Of a DNA stretch of 64,000 nucleotides, positions 45,811 through 56,772 are shown piece by piece. Under the pieces are notes generated by a model, which saw nothing but the letters and a program-made list of their open reading frames with translations, was not told where the DNA came from and did no database searches. The stretch spans positions 2,262,809 to 2,326,808 of the forward strand of contig BCKK01000002.1 of NCBI GenBank assembly GCA_001600615.1, given 5' to 3'. Within the stretch, counting starts at the first letter, position 1. Each line of letters starts with the position of its first letter. The position numbers and the translations under genes are program-made. Source of the stretch: Dioszegia crocea (Eukaryota > Basidiomycota > Tremellomycetes > Tremellales > Bulleribasidiaceae).

Positions 45811-46420
45811 ATGACCGCCCCTTCCGTCGCGTCTTCTGACTCTTCTCTCAGCTCCACCATGGACCTGGAACGGTGAGCTCTTGGTTCTGCATCAGTTGTC
45901 CCAACTTGTACTCAAGTCGTAACTAGCTAAAACGATCTTTAGGGCTTCCCAGGTCACTCTCACCAACACTGCTGTCCCAATTGCGAGCACTACTCCAGTC
46001 TACGTATACCAGGCCCCCACACCAACGCCCGCCGCGCCCGCGACCACTACCGCAAGGGCAGTCCAGGCTCGCAAACCAAGCGCAAAAAGCGAAGTTGCCA
46101 GCTGCTTTGCCTGCCTCTTCTGGACCCTCATCATTGCCGGCATCCTCGGCGGCTGCATCTATGGCATCGTCAAGAAGACTCGAGCGGACAAGGCATGGGA
46201 GAAGGAGCAGTTGCAGGCGCAGGCGGATGCGGCTTTCGAGTATGCGAAGAAAGTCGCAGCGGGGAATCAGGCAGATTTCGATGCGAGAATGAAGGCCTCT
46301 CAGGTGTATGCGGGGATGCTCAAGGAGTTCGCGGATTGTAAGGTGGCGATTTTGGCGGAGATGAAGGCGTTTAGGGGATCAGGCGGCGGGCCCGATAATT
46401 CGACGGCTCCTCTCCTCTAG
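45811..46420 (+). CDS. Clustered small single-pass membrane protein 1
   Basis: No known family recognised. Two exons: 45811-45872 and 45943-46420, 179 residues. The N-terminal 75 residues are Ser/Thr/Pro/Ala-rich and uncharged (TPVYVYQAPTPTPAAPATTT). A basic patch (ARKPSAKSE) precedes one membrane helix containing CFACLFWTLIIAGILGGCIY (about residues 78-100). After it come KKTRADKAWEKEQ and a long Ala-rich helix (QADAAFEYAKKVAAGNQADF ... ILAEMKAF). By the positive-inside rule both flanks are basic, so topology is open. The single intron is phase 2 after MDLER. It is first of three genes with the same layout and orientation between MGM1 and COX18. Confidence 0.72.
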
Positions 46421-46907
46421 GTCATTATGCTCGTCGCCAGGGTATGGTGCGGGTGAAGAGTGTATAATATAAGCTTGCGCGCTGTACGATGTAAATTGCA
46501 AAACTCCCTGCAGTCCAAATTGGGTGGCAAATTGATGCCATGAGTCAACTCTCTCGCTGTTCACTGGCCCCTAGCTCTATCTGTGCGACGGCACTAGTCA
46601 GTGCCGGTATCTGACTCAACAGCTAAGTACTTCTCTTGATGGCAAATGGCTGGCAGGAAGCGAGCACATCAGTTGAACAAGAGGCAGTTTGTGAGACACG
46701 ATGACGACGTTTAGGCCCCTTAGACTCCTTAGCGGAGCAGATCTGTTCACTGGATCTGCTGACCCATACATACTTCGTGCCTGGGGGCAATGCACAGCCA
46801 TCTCACTTCTCACCGCAGGTGACCTCACTTCATGCAGACCTTTTGAGTACCACACTTCACCTTTGCTGAGTTTAGCAGCCACTTCAACTACTGCGAACGA
46901 ATACTCT
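46421..46907. other. Spacer between clustered genes 1 and 2
   Basis: This is a 487-base region. An open plus-strand run with an ATG at 46701 is in frame with the next gene, so its start could lie here instead of at 46908. Nothing else is seen. Confidence 0.4.
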
Positions 46908-47689
46908 ATGTCATTCCCGAAGCAAATGCCCTCCAGTCGTTGTGAAAGTAGGAGCATCCTGGATGAGGAGAGGTAAGTCTTCCAACTCAAACTGCGGCAG
47001 TCATTGGAAGCCGGTGTCCGGTCTGGAAGCAGAAGTGCACAAAACTGACCACTCTATCAGCCAATACTTGCTTGATCCGACCAAACATGAGAACGGCACC
47101 ACGTCGGGTGGCAAAAAGAGCAAGGGGTCTTCGGTGTCGGAGGGTGTCAACAAGGGCTATAACATACGAGCAACGTGAGTATCTTTATCATCGCCCTAGA
47201 CCAGGCTGGGGTTCCGGACGTTTTGAACTTTGGTGACGCGTTGCACCATGAATCAAGCCCGAAAGCAACGCGAGAATATCAGTCGCCATCGCAGGCATCA
47301 CCTCCTACCTCCTTGCTGAGACAAAGCTGACTTCCAGGTCATCCGTCTCAGGGCTCGGCTCAACGATTCACTCCAATATGCCTCACACTACCAGCGGCAA
47401 GATCGATTGGTCAGATATTTGCGGCTGGCTCTGGGTTGCGTTTTTGATCAGCACCATGGCCCACATGGTCTACTGGCTGTACTTCTACTTCCGGTACACT
47501 ATTCCAGCAGAGAATGCAGCTGGCGAGGCGGAGAAAAATGGGAAAGCTGCTGCGGTAGCTGCGGAGGCGGTACTCAGGTTGGCTGCTTTCAAGGCCCAGA
47601 TCAAGGGGGTGGAGACATTGTCGGACTTGCTAGTCGAGCTCAAGGGTCTGAGGGCGGCAGCCGAGATCATCGCAGGGAGTATGGAGTAG
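46908..47689 (+). CDS. Clustered small single-pass membrane protein 2
   Basis: No known family recognised. Exons: 46908-46972, 47061-47174 and 47338-47689, 176 residues with the ATG at 46908 (an in-frame ATG at 46701 would add 69). The N-terminal part is polar, Ser/Lys-rich (TTSGGKKSKGSSVSEG). The core starts with SGKIDWSDICGW, then the membrane helix (LWVAFLISTMAHMVYWLYFY), the turn YTIPAENAAGEAEKNG and an Ala-rich helix to SME at the end. The GKIDWS box, the IPA.NAA turn and both flanking spacings recur in the next gene, which proves common descent of the two. Both introns are phase 2. Confidence 0.7.
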
Positions 47690-48166
47690 TCAATTTCATT
47701 GGCAGTATACCTAGCCTCTTAATTAGCCATGTGCGACAGTGTAGAAGCAATATGTAATTGTCTGCGATTCGGGCTTTGGATTCCCAAGGACGACATATCA
47801 GGGACTGGTGCAATCTCTCTTCGCCTCAAACCTTGTATGTACTCGTAGAATTGCAGCCGATTCTGTGCCTGTAACAACGCCCAAGGACATGTGCCGGGTT
47901 TCTACAGGTCTGCTGACCTCAGAGAGTCAAACCTTCCCAGGCTTTCACACGGTCCACAACCAAGATTTCTTTGACGATCTCATCATCCACCAAGTCCCTC
48001 AACGAGTCAACGATAGCCCTATCCTCCTGGTCGTGCTACTCGACCAGAAAAGGTGATGCTGGATTCCATTCTGACGAAGACATCGATTCTGGCCCAAGTG
48101 CTGACGTTTTTCAGCCAGTAATCATCTTGCCGACCCCATACCCCAAAACACACATAGACCTTCAGC
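47690..48166. other. Spacer between clustered genes 2 and 3
   Basis: This 477-base spacer holds no gene. Frames of 82 and 123 codons run through it and into the first exon of gene 3 in other phases; they have no domain. Confidence 0.4.
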
Positions 48167-48643
48167 ATGTCGCAAGGCTCGGTCAAGGAAAGCAAGAAGG
48201 TATCGTGAGTTTGTTTAAGCTCCCCCTTGCCTGCGATTGCGCATCAAGCATCACCTTCAAGAGCCAGCCGCTGACAAATCAGGCCTGGTCCCCTCTCGAG
48301 AGTTGCTTCGGCTGTCCACCGCCTATTTCCCCACACCTATGATGGCAAGATCGACTGGTCTACAACATGCTGGTCACTCGTGATTATCTCCTTTCTCATG
48401 ACCTCACTGTACGGTCTCTACCAGTTATTCTTCGTTTCGATTCCAGCCTGGAATGCGGCTCAGGCGGCGGAAGATGCGTCGGCGCGGGCTGCGGTGAAGG
48501 CTGTGATAGCAACAGACAGGGAGCTAGACTGGGCGGCTCGTAGAGCGAGTATCAGACTGGAAGAGGCGATTGCGAAGCTTTGGGAGGAGTTTGGAGCTTG
48601 TCTCAGGACGGCCAGGGAGGTCGTCGAGGGTGGCGGAGAATAG
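48167..48643 (+). CDS. Clustered small single-pass membrane protein 3
   Basis: Paralogue of the preceding gene. Exons: 48167-48204 and 48283-48643, 132 residues. It begins MSQGSVKESKKVS, then SRVASAVHRLFPHTYDGKID and the shared box GKIDWSTTCW. The membrane helix is SLVIISFLMTSLYGLYQLFF, followed by SIPAWNAAQAAEDASARAAV and an Arg/Glu/Ala helix ending EVVEGGGE. The GKIDWS...C motif, the aromatic-rich end of the membrane helix (YxLY) and the IPAxNAA turn match clustered gene 2. The intron is phase 2, as in the relatives. The Ala/Glu/Arg-rich tail would form a coiled coil or lie on a membrane surface; nothing shows which compartment. Confidence 0.7.
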
Positions 48644-48963
48644 TGGGCACACTGCCCTCATTGTCGCTGCGGTGACATATAGATCAGCTGGTGACTGGTA
48701 TGAGGGGTGGTTTCATGTTTGTACAGTCATTTGACGTTCTCTTTATGAATGCAGTCTACTGTACATGGCGCATTGCCCAGCACTACCCTGGAGCACACCA
48801 CTGAGCTGTCGCCACACCTCCGCCTCCGCCACATTCCTTAACCGATGCCGGCATTGCTTACAGGTCTGTCGGTGGTGGAAATTTCGCCTCGCGTATGCGT
48901 CCACTTCCTACATCATACTTACGTTCTGTATAGGGAGCCATTCCCAAATCGGGCCCAATCACG
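48644..48963. other. Spacer with the COX18 promoter
   Basis: This 320-base spacer lies between genes on the same strand. No gene or clear TATA box is seen. Confidence 0.4.
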
Positions 48964-50573
48964 ATGAAGCCCTTCTCCAACGTCCTCAACGCTGTCGCTG
49001 GCCCTTCAAAGTTGCCTTCAAGGTCGGGTGCCGGGATTTCCAGCGGCGTCTTCCGGCAACTTCGACCGACAGCTGCACCTCCGCTCCGAAGTATTTGTAC
49101 TCTGACAAGACCAGAGGGGCCACATAGTACAATAACGGGCACGACATGCCCGCCTGTAAAGCTTAATCGAAGCGCAGGAGTCGAGAGCTCTATCAGGGGC
49201 ACGTCACGTCTACATCGACACGCTCGGTATTTCACCTCGGCCTCTTCGTCTGCCCTCACACACCCATCTTCGCCCTCCCCATATCATCCCCTGCTCGCCG
49301 CTGCACCAATAGCAGCTTCCATATCCCCAGATCCAGTAGATCCTACTGCCTCCACATCCGTCCTCGACCCCCTCATCGCCCTTCTCCTCTCCTCTCCACT
49401 TCCGGCAGGCCTCACAATCCTGATCTTGACCTTCACTTTCCGCTCGGCGGTCACTCTTCCCGCCACAATATGGCAGAAGCGTCGGATGAGGCGTACAAAG
49501 GAGATTGTCCGGCCGGCTATGAAGGCTATCAATGAGCAGCTGGCTGGTGTTGTTGCGAAGGAGTGTAGAGCTAAGGGGATCGATTACGAAGGATACAAGA
49601 AGGAACTGAAGAGTCAAGTGAGTTACTGTGTCCGGATGTTTCGACCTGAAGAGCTGATATATCATAGCTTGCAGTACATCAGTCCGCTCTTCACAAGAAG
49701 CACAGCACCCATCCCCTGCCTACCATGCTTCTCCCTCTCTTCGTCCACGTTCCCCTAATCATTACCCTCTCCCTTTCGATTCGACGGGCTATCGAAGCGC
49801 CAATGTCCCCATGGGCCGCCGAGAGCTGGTGGTGGCTCGAACATCTGGGCGAAGTAGACCCTACGATGATTCTACCCATCATGGGCGGCGTGATTGGAAT
49901 GATGAATGCCGAGGTGATTGGGAGGCGCAACAAAGATCTGGGAGAGGGATCCGCCGTGAAGGTCTCTGTCGACACGGCGGAAGATGGGCGAGTGACGGAC
50001 GCCTCATCGGCGCCTTTGGGCCCTTCTCCGGGAGCGGGTGTCCGGCCAGCAGCACAGACCCCGACATCGGCTCGCAATCGATCATCCGCTCCTCGTACAC
50101 CCCCACTTCCGTCACATCTTGCAAAGCCTAGCATCCCATCTCCTACGTCTCCTCGCTTGATATCTACCACATCATATCCTCAGACCTCATCTCCAACCCG
50201 TCCCAACGGGAAAGCACGTCCGGCAACTCCATCCCCACGTCCAGCAACTCCAACCCTGCGGCGAGTCCCTGTTGGTACTCGAAAGCCCACTTCCCCCCAG
50301 GCTCATCTCCAACCCATCCAAGCTGCTGCAGAGCAATCAAAGGAGCTCGACAAGTCACGTCTTACGTCCAAGCTCTTCACCTACGCGATGCGATGCGGCG
50401 CTGTTCTATTCATCCCTATCGCGGCGCAGGTTCCCGCGGCACTAGCCCTGTACTGGACCGGAAGCATGGTCTTCACGCTCGTGCAGAACTTGACGCTGGA
50501 TTGGTTGGACGCGAAGGAGAAGCGAGGACTGCAGGCTGGGCTGGATGCAGCCGGGACCGGCGAGCCGAAGTAA
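48964..50573 (+). CDS. COX18: Mitochondrial inner-membrane insertase COX18 (Oxa1/YidC family)
   Basis: Inserts the C-terminal tail of Cox2 across the inner membrane during cytochrome oxidase assembly. Two exons: 48964-49617 and 49668-50573, 519 residues. The N-terminus is Arg/Ser/Thr-rich without acids for about 40 residues (presequence). The first membrane helix lies around PAGLTILILTFTFRSAVTLP, a basic loop follows (WQKRRMRRTKEIVRPAMKAI), then LPLFVHVPLIITLSLSIRRA, DPTMILPIMGGVIGMMNAEV and finally VLFIPIAAQVPAALALYWTG, the Cox18/Oxa1 signature for the last helices. Between the last two helices lies an insertion of about 140 Ser/Pro/Thr-rich residues. I prefer Cox18 over Oxa1 because of the WWWLEHLGEVDPT segment and the short tail after the last helix (WLDAKEKRGL). 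Confidence 0.85.
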
Positions 50574-50738
50574 GAGGCCATGAGGGAAAGAATGAATGTA
50601 ACGTTGTGGGAGATTGCCATTTGATGGTCATTGAGAGCTTTGACAGGATGCTGTACTTGCGTCTGCATGACTGGGACTAACTAGACTTCGTCATCCTACA
50701 TTTTCTCCTTACGACTCTAAAGTCTCTCTTTCCAATCC

Positions 50739-51667
50739 TCACCTATCCGTCTCGCCCATCTCCTCTGAGTCCTTGTGTCCCCTCCACTTGATAGTCCCGT
50801 CAATGACATCCACCACTCTCCGCTCGTAGAATATATGTGACTGAGGCTTGAACACCTCGGGCAGTCCGGCCTTGTCAAACTTCTCCTTGCGCTTGTGGCC
50901 TTCGTTGCCCTCCTTCTCGCCGTCCTTGTTCTCGCCATCCTTCCCGCCTTCGAGTTCTTTCTCCGTCCGCGGCCACTCAAATGTGGGTGGGAAGGCCATG
51001 ATCATGTTTTTGCCTTGATCGAATAGGGGGGTACCACAAGCTCGGCATGAGACTTTGTGGGGGATAGGTGTGGGTGTCTCTGAGAGTGGGTGGACTTCGC
51101 CGTGTGCGCTGTAGGGTCAGCCTAAAAGTCAAGTCTCTTAGGGGTGAGAAGCGCACCTCAGGAAGCCAAGCCACTCCGGATCACAATCTAGCCTAATCAT
51201 GTCCTTCTTGAAAACTGCAGCGTGCTGGAAGGGAGCACCTATCCTATGAGCTTTGGCCATGTCGTCTCAATCGGATCTCAACTCACCGTGTAGTCGCTGA
51301 CAGTCCTCACAGTGGCATATTTTAGCCTGGAGAGGGTCGGCATTGTAAGCAAAAGCCGCTACACGATGAGCTCCTCGTTCATGTCGAGTGAGACTATCCC
51401 TTTCACAGAACAGGCAGCTAAGCCAAGTTCGAACTCACTCTTCCCACACCAGCAGCTCTGACGCCATTTGGTCGTCCAGCCCTCCCAGCTTTGACCCTGA
51501 TAGAACGGTGCCTCGCTCAACCAATCAACGTCCTTGTTTTCTTCGTCCTCATCTCCCTCTCCATTCTCTGACTTTTGTCGCTTGTCCTCGCGATCCTTGG
51601 TCTCCTTCTTGGAGTGGTCTTGGTCAGACCGGACGCGTTTGGGCTCAGGGCGAGATGTTGCGGGCAT
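50739..51667 (-). CDS. GFA/CENP-V-domain zinc protein
   Basis: Member of the glutathione-dependent formaldehyde-activating (GFA) domain superfamily; most fungal members have no proven reaction. The start ATG at 51667 opens a strongly charged N-terminus (DREDKRQKSENGEGDEDEEN). Zinc-binding cysteines are in order: SCWCGK, then ICHCEDCQRLHGAPF, then VSCRACGTPLFD, the CxC / CxCxxC / CxxC pattern of the family. Four exons are separated by short introns (near 51441-51361, 51285-51240 and 51160-51110). The C-terminal part has a second charged insert (KELEGGKDGENKDGEKEGNE) and a final conserved-looking FYERRVVDVIDGTIKWRG. It ends close to COX18, tail to tail. A minus-strand TATA box is at 51764-51769. 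Confidence 0.88.
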
Positions 51668-52221
51668 TGCGATTTCGAGGTCGTTTGATGGGGAACAGGA
51701 GTTGTACCTTTAGGATATGAAGTGGAGTATGCTGTAGGGCCGAAGAGCACTTGATCATCTGCTATATACCCTAGGGGAAGAGGTTCAGCTGACCAAAATT
51801 GCGCAGATGTCTGACATCATCGGCTGCCTCGATCTCGGATTCGCTGGAATCGGATTTAGTTTCAGGCACCGATCAGCGTTTCAGATCACGTTTCAGTTCA
51901 TGCCGGCAAGACGCGTCTTACGTGTATGTACGATGGAAGCCTGTATAGACAGAATGTCTACGACCTCTTGACGGTGTCGCTAAGCATGAACCAGTGGACT
52001 AGGCTGATCGCATGCTTCGGATGACATGGATTTGAAGAAAGTCGAGAGACATAACTTTAGGGTCACGTGACGACGCACGGACCAAGCAGAACGCTTACGT
52101 ATGCCGCCACTTCCACCACACCCACACGCTCTCACACGCTGCCAGCAATATATTCGCAAGAATTGACTGACTTGTACATCATCCTCGCATAACACTTAGT
52201 CAACGCTCCTGATCCGGCAAG
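51668..52221. promoter_or_regulatory. Divergent promoter of the GFA gene and TFIIE-alpha gene
   Basis: This 554-base spacer lies between two starts. A TATATA core at 51764-51769 (minus strand GGTATATAGC) is 97 bases before the GFA start. No TATA box is seen for the TFIIE gene. Confidence 0.45.
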
Positions 52222-53871
52222 ATGTCCGCTCATCTGACGCAAGAGCAGATTAAGCGCTTGTGCGAAGATCTAGTGTATCAAGTGGGATACGCCTTCTACG
52301 ATGTACCATATATAATTCTGCTGAATCTCATGGTCCAGCTTGGAGTGTGAGTTTCATCTAAACCCACAGGCTCCGACTTCCTTGATATAATCTGACTGCT
52401 CTCAAGTGATGGCGCTGATCTCATGGTGCAGAGCCCGAGAGACAGACTTGACGGAGGCGATGTTTGTCCAGGCCACTGAAATTCGAAAATACATGGGAAT
52501 GCTTCTCACTCATCGACTAATCAAGCGGTACGCTACGACCCAGCCACTCGATCACGAGGTCGGAGGACGCATACTTCAGCAGCTGATTCCAAGTAGACAC
52601 GCAAACAAGGAACGCGTACCCATTCCCGAATACCTCCTGAAGCGGAACGATACCGAGCGGACGCGACAAAAAGAGGTCATCTATTACTATCTTGACTACA
52701 GAGAATTTGCCAATGTGGTCAAGTACAGGATAGCCATGATGCGGAAGTCTATCGATGATAAGGTCAAGCAAGTGAGTGTGGTCTAAAGGGACAGCTCCTG
52801 GTCGTTAGCTATGTTGCAGGGGTTTGATAGCTGACGAGAACAGGATGTAGGACAAAAAGACTATATCTGTCCTACGTGTTCGCGGACGTACACCTCCCTA
52901 CAAATATCCACTCTCTTTGTTCAATCCCACGGCGCCTTCTTATGCGAAGACGACCAGACCGAGGTCATTGAGTTCGTCCCAGACGAGCCGGACTCATCGG
53001 ATAAAATGCAGCGTTTCAATCGCGCCACTCAGCCTATCCGAGACGCTCTGCGTGCGGTCGAGGGGATCACACTGCCGACGGTCAACATTATGGCGTGGGT
53101 GGCGGAGAATGTCAAGAATGCCGTCGTGTTGGATGAGGTGGCGGAAGCGGGCAAATTGGCGAAAGTTCAGGTTGTGCTGGGTGGCGAGGGCGAGCGGGAG
53201 AAGGTGGAAAGGGAGAGGTTGACAGAGCAGCAACGGTCAGTTATGAGCAGCACGATAGTCACATGGAGTCGCAGCTGACAAATCAGTGTACAGAACGCTC
53301 TGCCTGTTTGGCATACTCATTCAACAGTCACGGGCTCGGCTACTTCGCTCGGAATAGCAGACGAGCACAAGTCAGCAATACTCGCTGCGGAACGTCGAGC
53401 TGGGGCTTCGGGTAAACATGGGGATGGCGATGATGCGATGCTGATGATGCATTACGAGGGGATGGATGACGGGAGTGATGGAGAGCGGGATATCGAGGAT
53501 GTCAAACCGGAGGTGAAGGTGGAAGTGAAGGAAGAAGTCATGGATCCAAATCAAGAACAGGAAGAAGAGGAAGATCTGCCGACTCCGCCGGCGATGCAGA
53601 CACCGGCACAGGCTAGTGCTGGAGGGGCGGGGGAGAGTAGGCAAATGGTCAATGGTAGGTCCCACTTTGCAAGAATTGGATTCTTGTCCGGTCCAAGACT
53701 GACAGCCTGAATAGTGAACGGTATACCCAAAGCGCTTGACGATATCACCGAGGAAGATCAAGAAGAAATGACCCCTGACGAATATCAGGTGAGTCACTGT
53801 CGGGCTTGCCGCGATTTAAGTATCAAACGCTGACTTTGTAGGCATATTACGACGCTGTTGCGTCTGCATGA
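52222..53871 (+). CDS. TFA1: General transcription factor TFIIE, alpha subunit
   Basis: Recruits TFIIH and aids promoter opening for RNA polymerase II, in the nucleus. Six exons: 52222-52346, 52432-52771, 52844-53235, 53287-53654, 53715-53789 and 53842-53871, about 442 residues. The N-terminal winged helix starts at LCEDLVYQVGYAFYDVP and runs through EIRKYMGMLLTHRLIKRY and YYLDYREFANVVKYRI. The zinc ribbon has YICPTCSRTY and, about 20 residues on, FLCEDD, where the usual fourth Cys (CxxC) is an Asp. After it lie helices (RDALRAVEGITLPTVNIMAW) and an acidic region (EVKEEVMDPNQEQEEEEDLP). The end, DITEEDQEEMTPDEYQAYYD, is the conserved C-terminal acidic box that contacts TFIIH. Confidence 0.93.
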
Positions 53872-54161
53872 CCAAACTCCAAAAAAACCCACACCAAACT
53901 TCATGGACATTGCGCCTAGTAACCTTGTTGTATTAAACACATGTGATGTATCAAACTCAATACATAAATACACAAGCTCTGAGCGAGGAGCGAGGAAGAC
54001 CCTAAACCGGTCCGAAGAATGAACAACATGAAGAGGGGGAATACAATGATATAAAAAGTGGTGTTGGTACGGATTGTGTACTTTGTACAAAAAGGGGAGA
54101 GGAGCGCTCAAAGCAAAAAGGGGGAAGTCGGTATATACAATGAGAATATAATGAATGGGGT

Positions 54162-56772
54162 TTACAATGAGTATAGTAGGAAGGGTGGATAGTACAGGTC
54201 TGGCCTGGCGAGTGATCTAGTGAAGAACCACTTGTATTGCCCCCTGTACTGCGTCAGCTCATTTTCACTAGGGTATGGTGAGGCTCAAAACTCACATGAT
54301 GTACAGCCTCCAACAGCCTTCTCCACTTCGTCTGGCCTTTACATCCTGTGCCACAGCCCGTCACCGACGTTTTCTTCCCGGCGACAGCCCTAGGATCCGC
54401 CTCACTGGCTTCACCTTGCATCGCTGCCCATTTCGAGCCCTCCTCCCTTCGCCGGATCCCGCGACTCCGCCTCTCCCTCAACATCCTCCCAGTCCGGGTG
54501 AAACGATGTCGCGTACTTCGCCTCATATCGCCATCATCTACCACTTTGACCGCCTCCGCTGCCCAAGCCGCCACATCTCTTACATCCCCTCTCTGTGCTT
54601 CGGCTTGAAGTTCTCCGTCTGCCGATACGCCCAGATTGGCCTTCAACAGATCTAGACCCTTTTTGGCCTGTACCAATGTCCTCCATCCTTCGGCCTTCAT
54701 ATCATCCACCCTCCCTTCAAGCCTAAACTTCATTGCGTCCACCTTCTCTTCAAGCCTAGCCCGGCCAACTTGGGCAGTCCTCACCACCTGGCGCAATGCC
54801 TCCTTCTCCGCCGCGCTCCTCTCCCGGATCCCTTCCGTCATCTTGGTCCAAGCAGCCGAGGCTGAAGACTTCACTTGATGAAGCCGCCCCAGCTGCAAAG
54901 CCCGCTGACGCGCGCACCCTTCAGCGAGCTTGAGTCCAATGTCTCTCGCTCCGAGCCCGGCAGCGTGCATCCGACGGATCGACGATCGAGTGATATTCCG
55001 CTCGGCGACGTAGAGAGCCAGGCGTGATAGCTCTCGAAGTTCATGATCAAGATGAAGCATCATTGGGTGATAGAGCTGCGCGATGGCCGACGAGGTCGAG
55101 AGTGCGTAATCCCTTGCCCGTTGGACGAGGTAGGCATACCGATTATCCAGTTGGATAGAAGAGGGAGTGGCGCATCTACACATGGTAGGGGATGTAGCTG
55201 CGGGGACAGGGGGAGCGGCCGGACTAGCTTGGAGAACGGCATTTGACATGGCTCTCATCCACGCTTTGAAGCCCGTATCGTCGAATATCGAAAGACCGCC
55301 CTTGGAGTATGGCGAAATGGCATGTGCCTCGACGGGTTCTCCGGAGGATCCAGAGCATCGATGCGTCCCCTGCAGCTGATCCGATGGCGGAGTACGAGCT
55401 TCATCCTTGGGACCGGACGCGAAGGTGGAGATAGTATTCCGGATGCTCTGGAGATCCGGGATCAGCTGAGTAGCGAGGGAACGTGCAGTTTGGGCTTGCG
55501 AGGCTGTGGAGGGGGCTTCGGTAGATGTGAAGATCTCATCAAGTGGGATGGTGCCGTGGGGTGGTACCGAACGAGATGTGCCATTCGCCGACACGTTATA
55601 GGAAGGAGCAGTTGTTTCGTTCCTTGATAGGTAGGTCATGCCTGGACCGAGCGCGCCTAGAATGGCAAGGGCACAAGAGGCAACGGCTAGCAGCCCCCTG
55701 ATCGTCAGCTACAGGCTTGTAACTTCATTACCAAAGGGTTGACTCACCATCTGTTGCCGGAACTGCCAGCGCCAGCATCGACCATAGCTCTCAATGCGCG
55801 TTTGAGGTGCAATTGGCTTTCCTCGACAGGAAAGAACCGCTTCTGATCTTCCCTTTTCTCATCCTGTGCCTCTGCATCCACCGCTCCCGCCTCTTTTGAC
55901 ACAACAACCTTTCCCTCCTCGGTAGGTCCCGCCACCTCGCCACTCTCGAGCGAGTCATATTGCCCCTTCTCCCAAGACGGCATCATCATCGTGACGGGCT
56001 CAGTGTGCGACGGTGCCCAAGTACGTGCGTCCTTGAGCCACCCTTCGTCTACTCCTCGAATGGGACCCTTCTCGCTCTTCTGTCTCGCCTCGACACTGAG
56101 CCGAGCAAAGGGTGCATCATTCCCAATCCCGCTGATTACGGGTGCTGAGCCGCCTTCACGAGCAGGAGGTACCGGATACACGACGGGAGGGAGGTTGGCG
56201 AGGCTGCCACTGGGTGTGACGCCATCGGTATAGGTACCCGAAGACGAGAAGGACGCCTCGGGATGGGGGAAGATGAATTGGATTTGGCCACTTTGGGTCA
56301 AGCGGCGAACGGGGGCGAACTCGGGCATGTTCGGGCTGGCGCTAAGGTCGGTTTGATGTACGATTGTACTCCGAGACTCAGTGAGGAGGGAAGCCGAAGC
56401 TGTTGCCTCGGCATCAATGTAGCTGTCCCCAAAGCTTGACCGGCGGTTGTGGTCGTGATGATCTTGGTCGAAATCAAGATCGTCACTCGCTTCGCTTAGA
56501 TCACCATGGAAAGATCCTTCCAAACTCCCAGGATGCCGTGGCTCGGACTCGGAGTCTGAAGATAGCGCATCAAGATCAAGGAGGGCGGTATTGATTGTGG
56601 ATGATGTGGAGCCAGTCTCTGTCTCGTCCTCGTCGTCGATGGGCAGTGTGGCAATCTCGCGTTCGCTGGGAATCATGACAAAGGAGTCGGAGAGACTCGG
56701 TGATGAGGTGGGTTTGGATGATGCCATTGTGGACGGAGGCCGGAGAGGTGGGATGGGTGATGAATAAGGCAT
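54162..56772 (-). CDS. Large single-pass membrane protein with coiled-coil tail, unknown function
   Basis: No known family recognised. Exons 56772-55748, 55697-54296 and a short last exon 54248-54162 (CAT/GTGAGT donor, CTGACGCAG acceptor), 837 residues. The N-terminal 340 residues are acidic, Ser-rich and disordered, with DSFVMIPSERE near residue 30. One membrane helix follows the first intron (GLLAVASCALAILGALGPGM). Next come N-glycosylation-like sites (NET, NVS, NGT), a Ser/Thr region and, from about residue 520, long helices (LYHPMMLHLDHELRELSRLA, SAAEKEALRQVVRTAQVGRA, VDAMKFRLEGRVDDMKAEGW) that look like a coiled coil. A basic tail ends the protein. Cytosolic N-terminus and lumenal C-terminus would suit the glycosylation-like sites; this is inferred. 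Without the last exon the frame would end 15 residues later at a stop near 54254. Confidence 0.75.
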
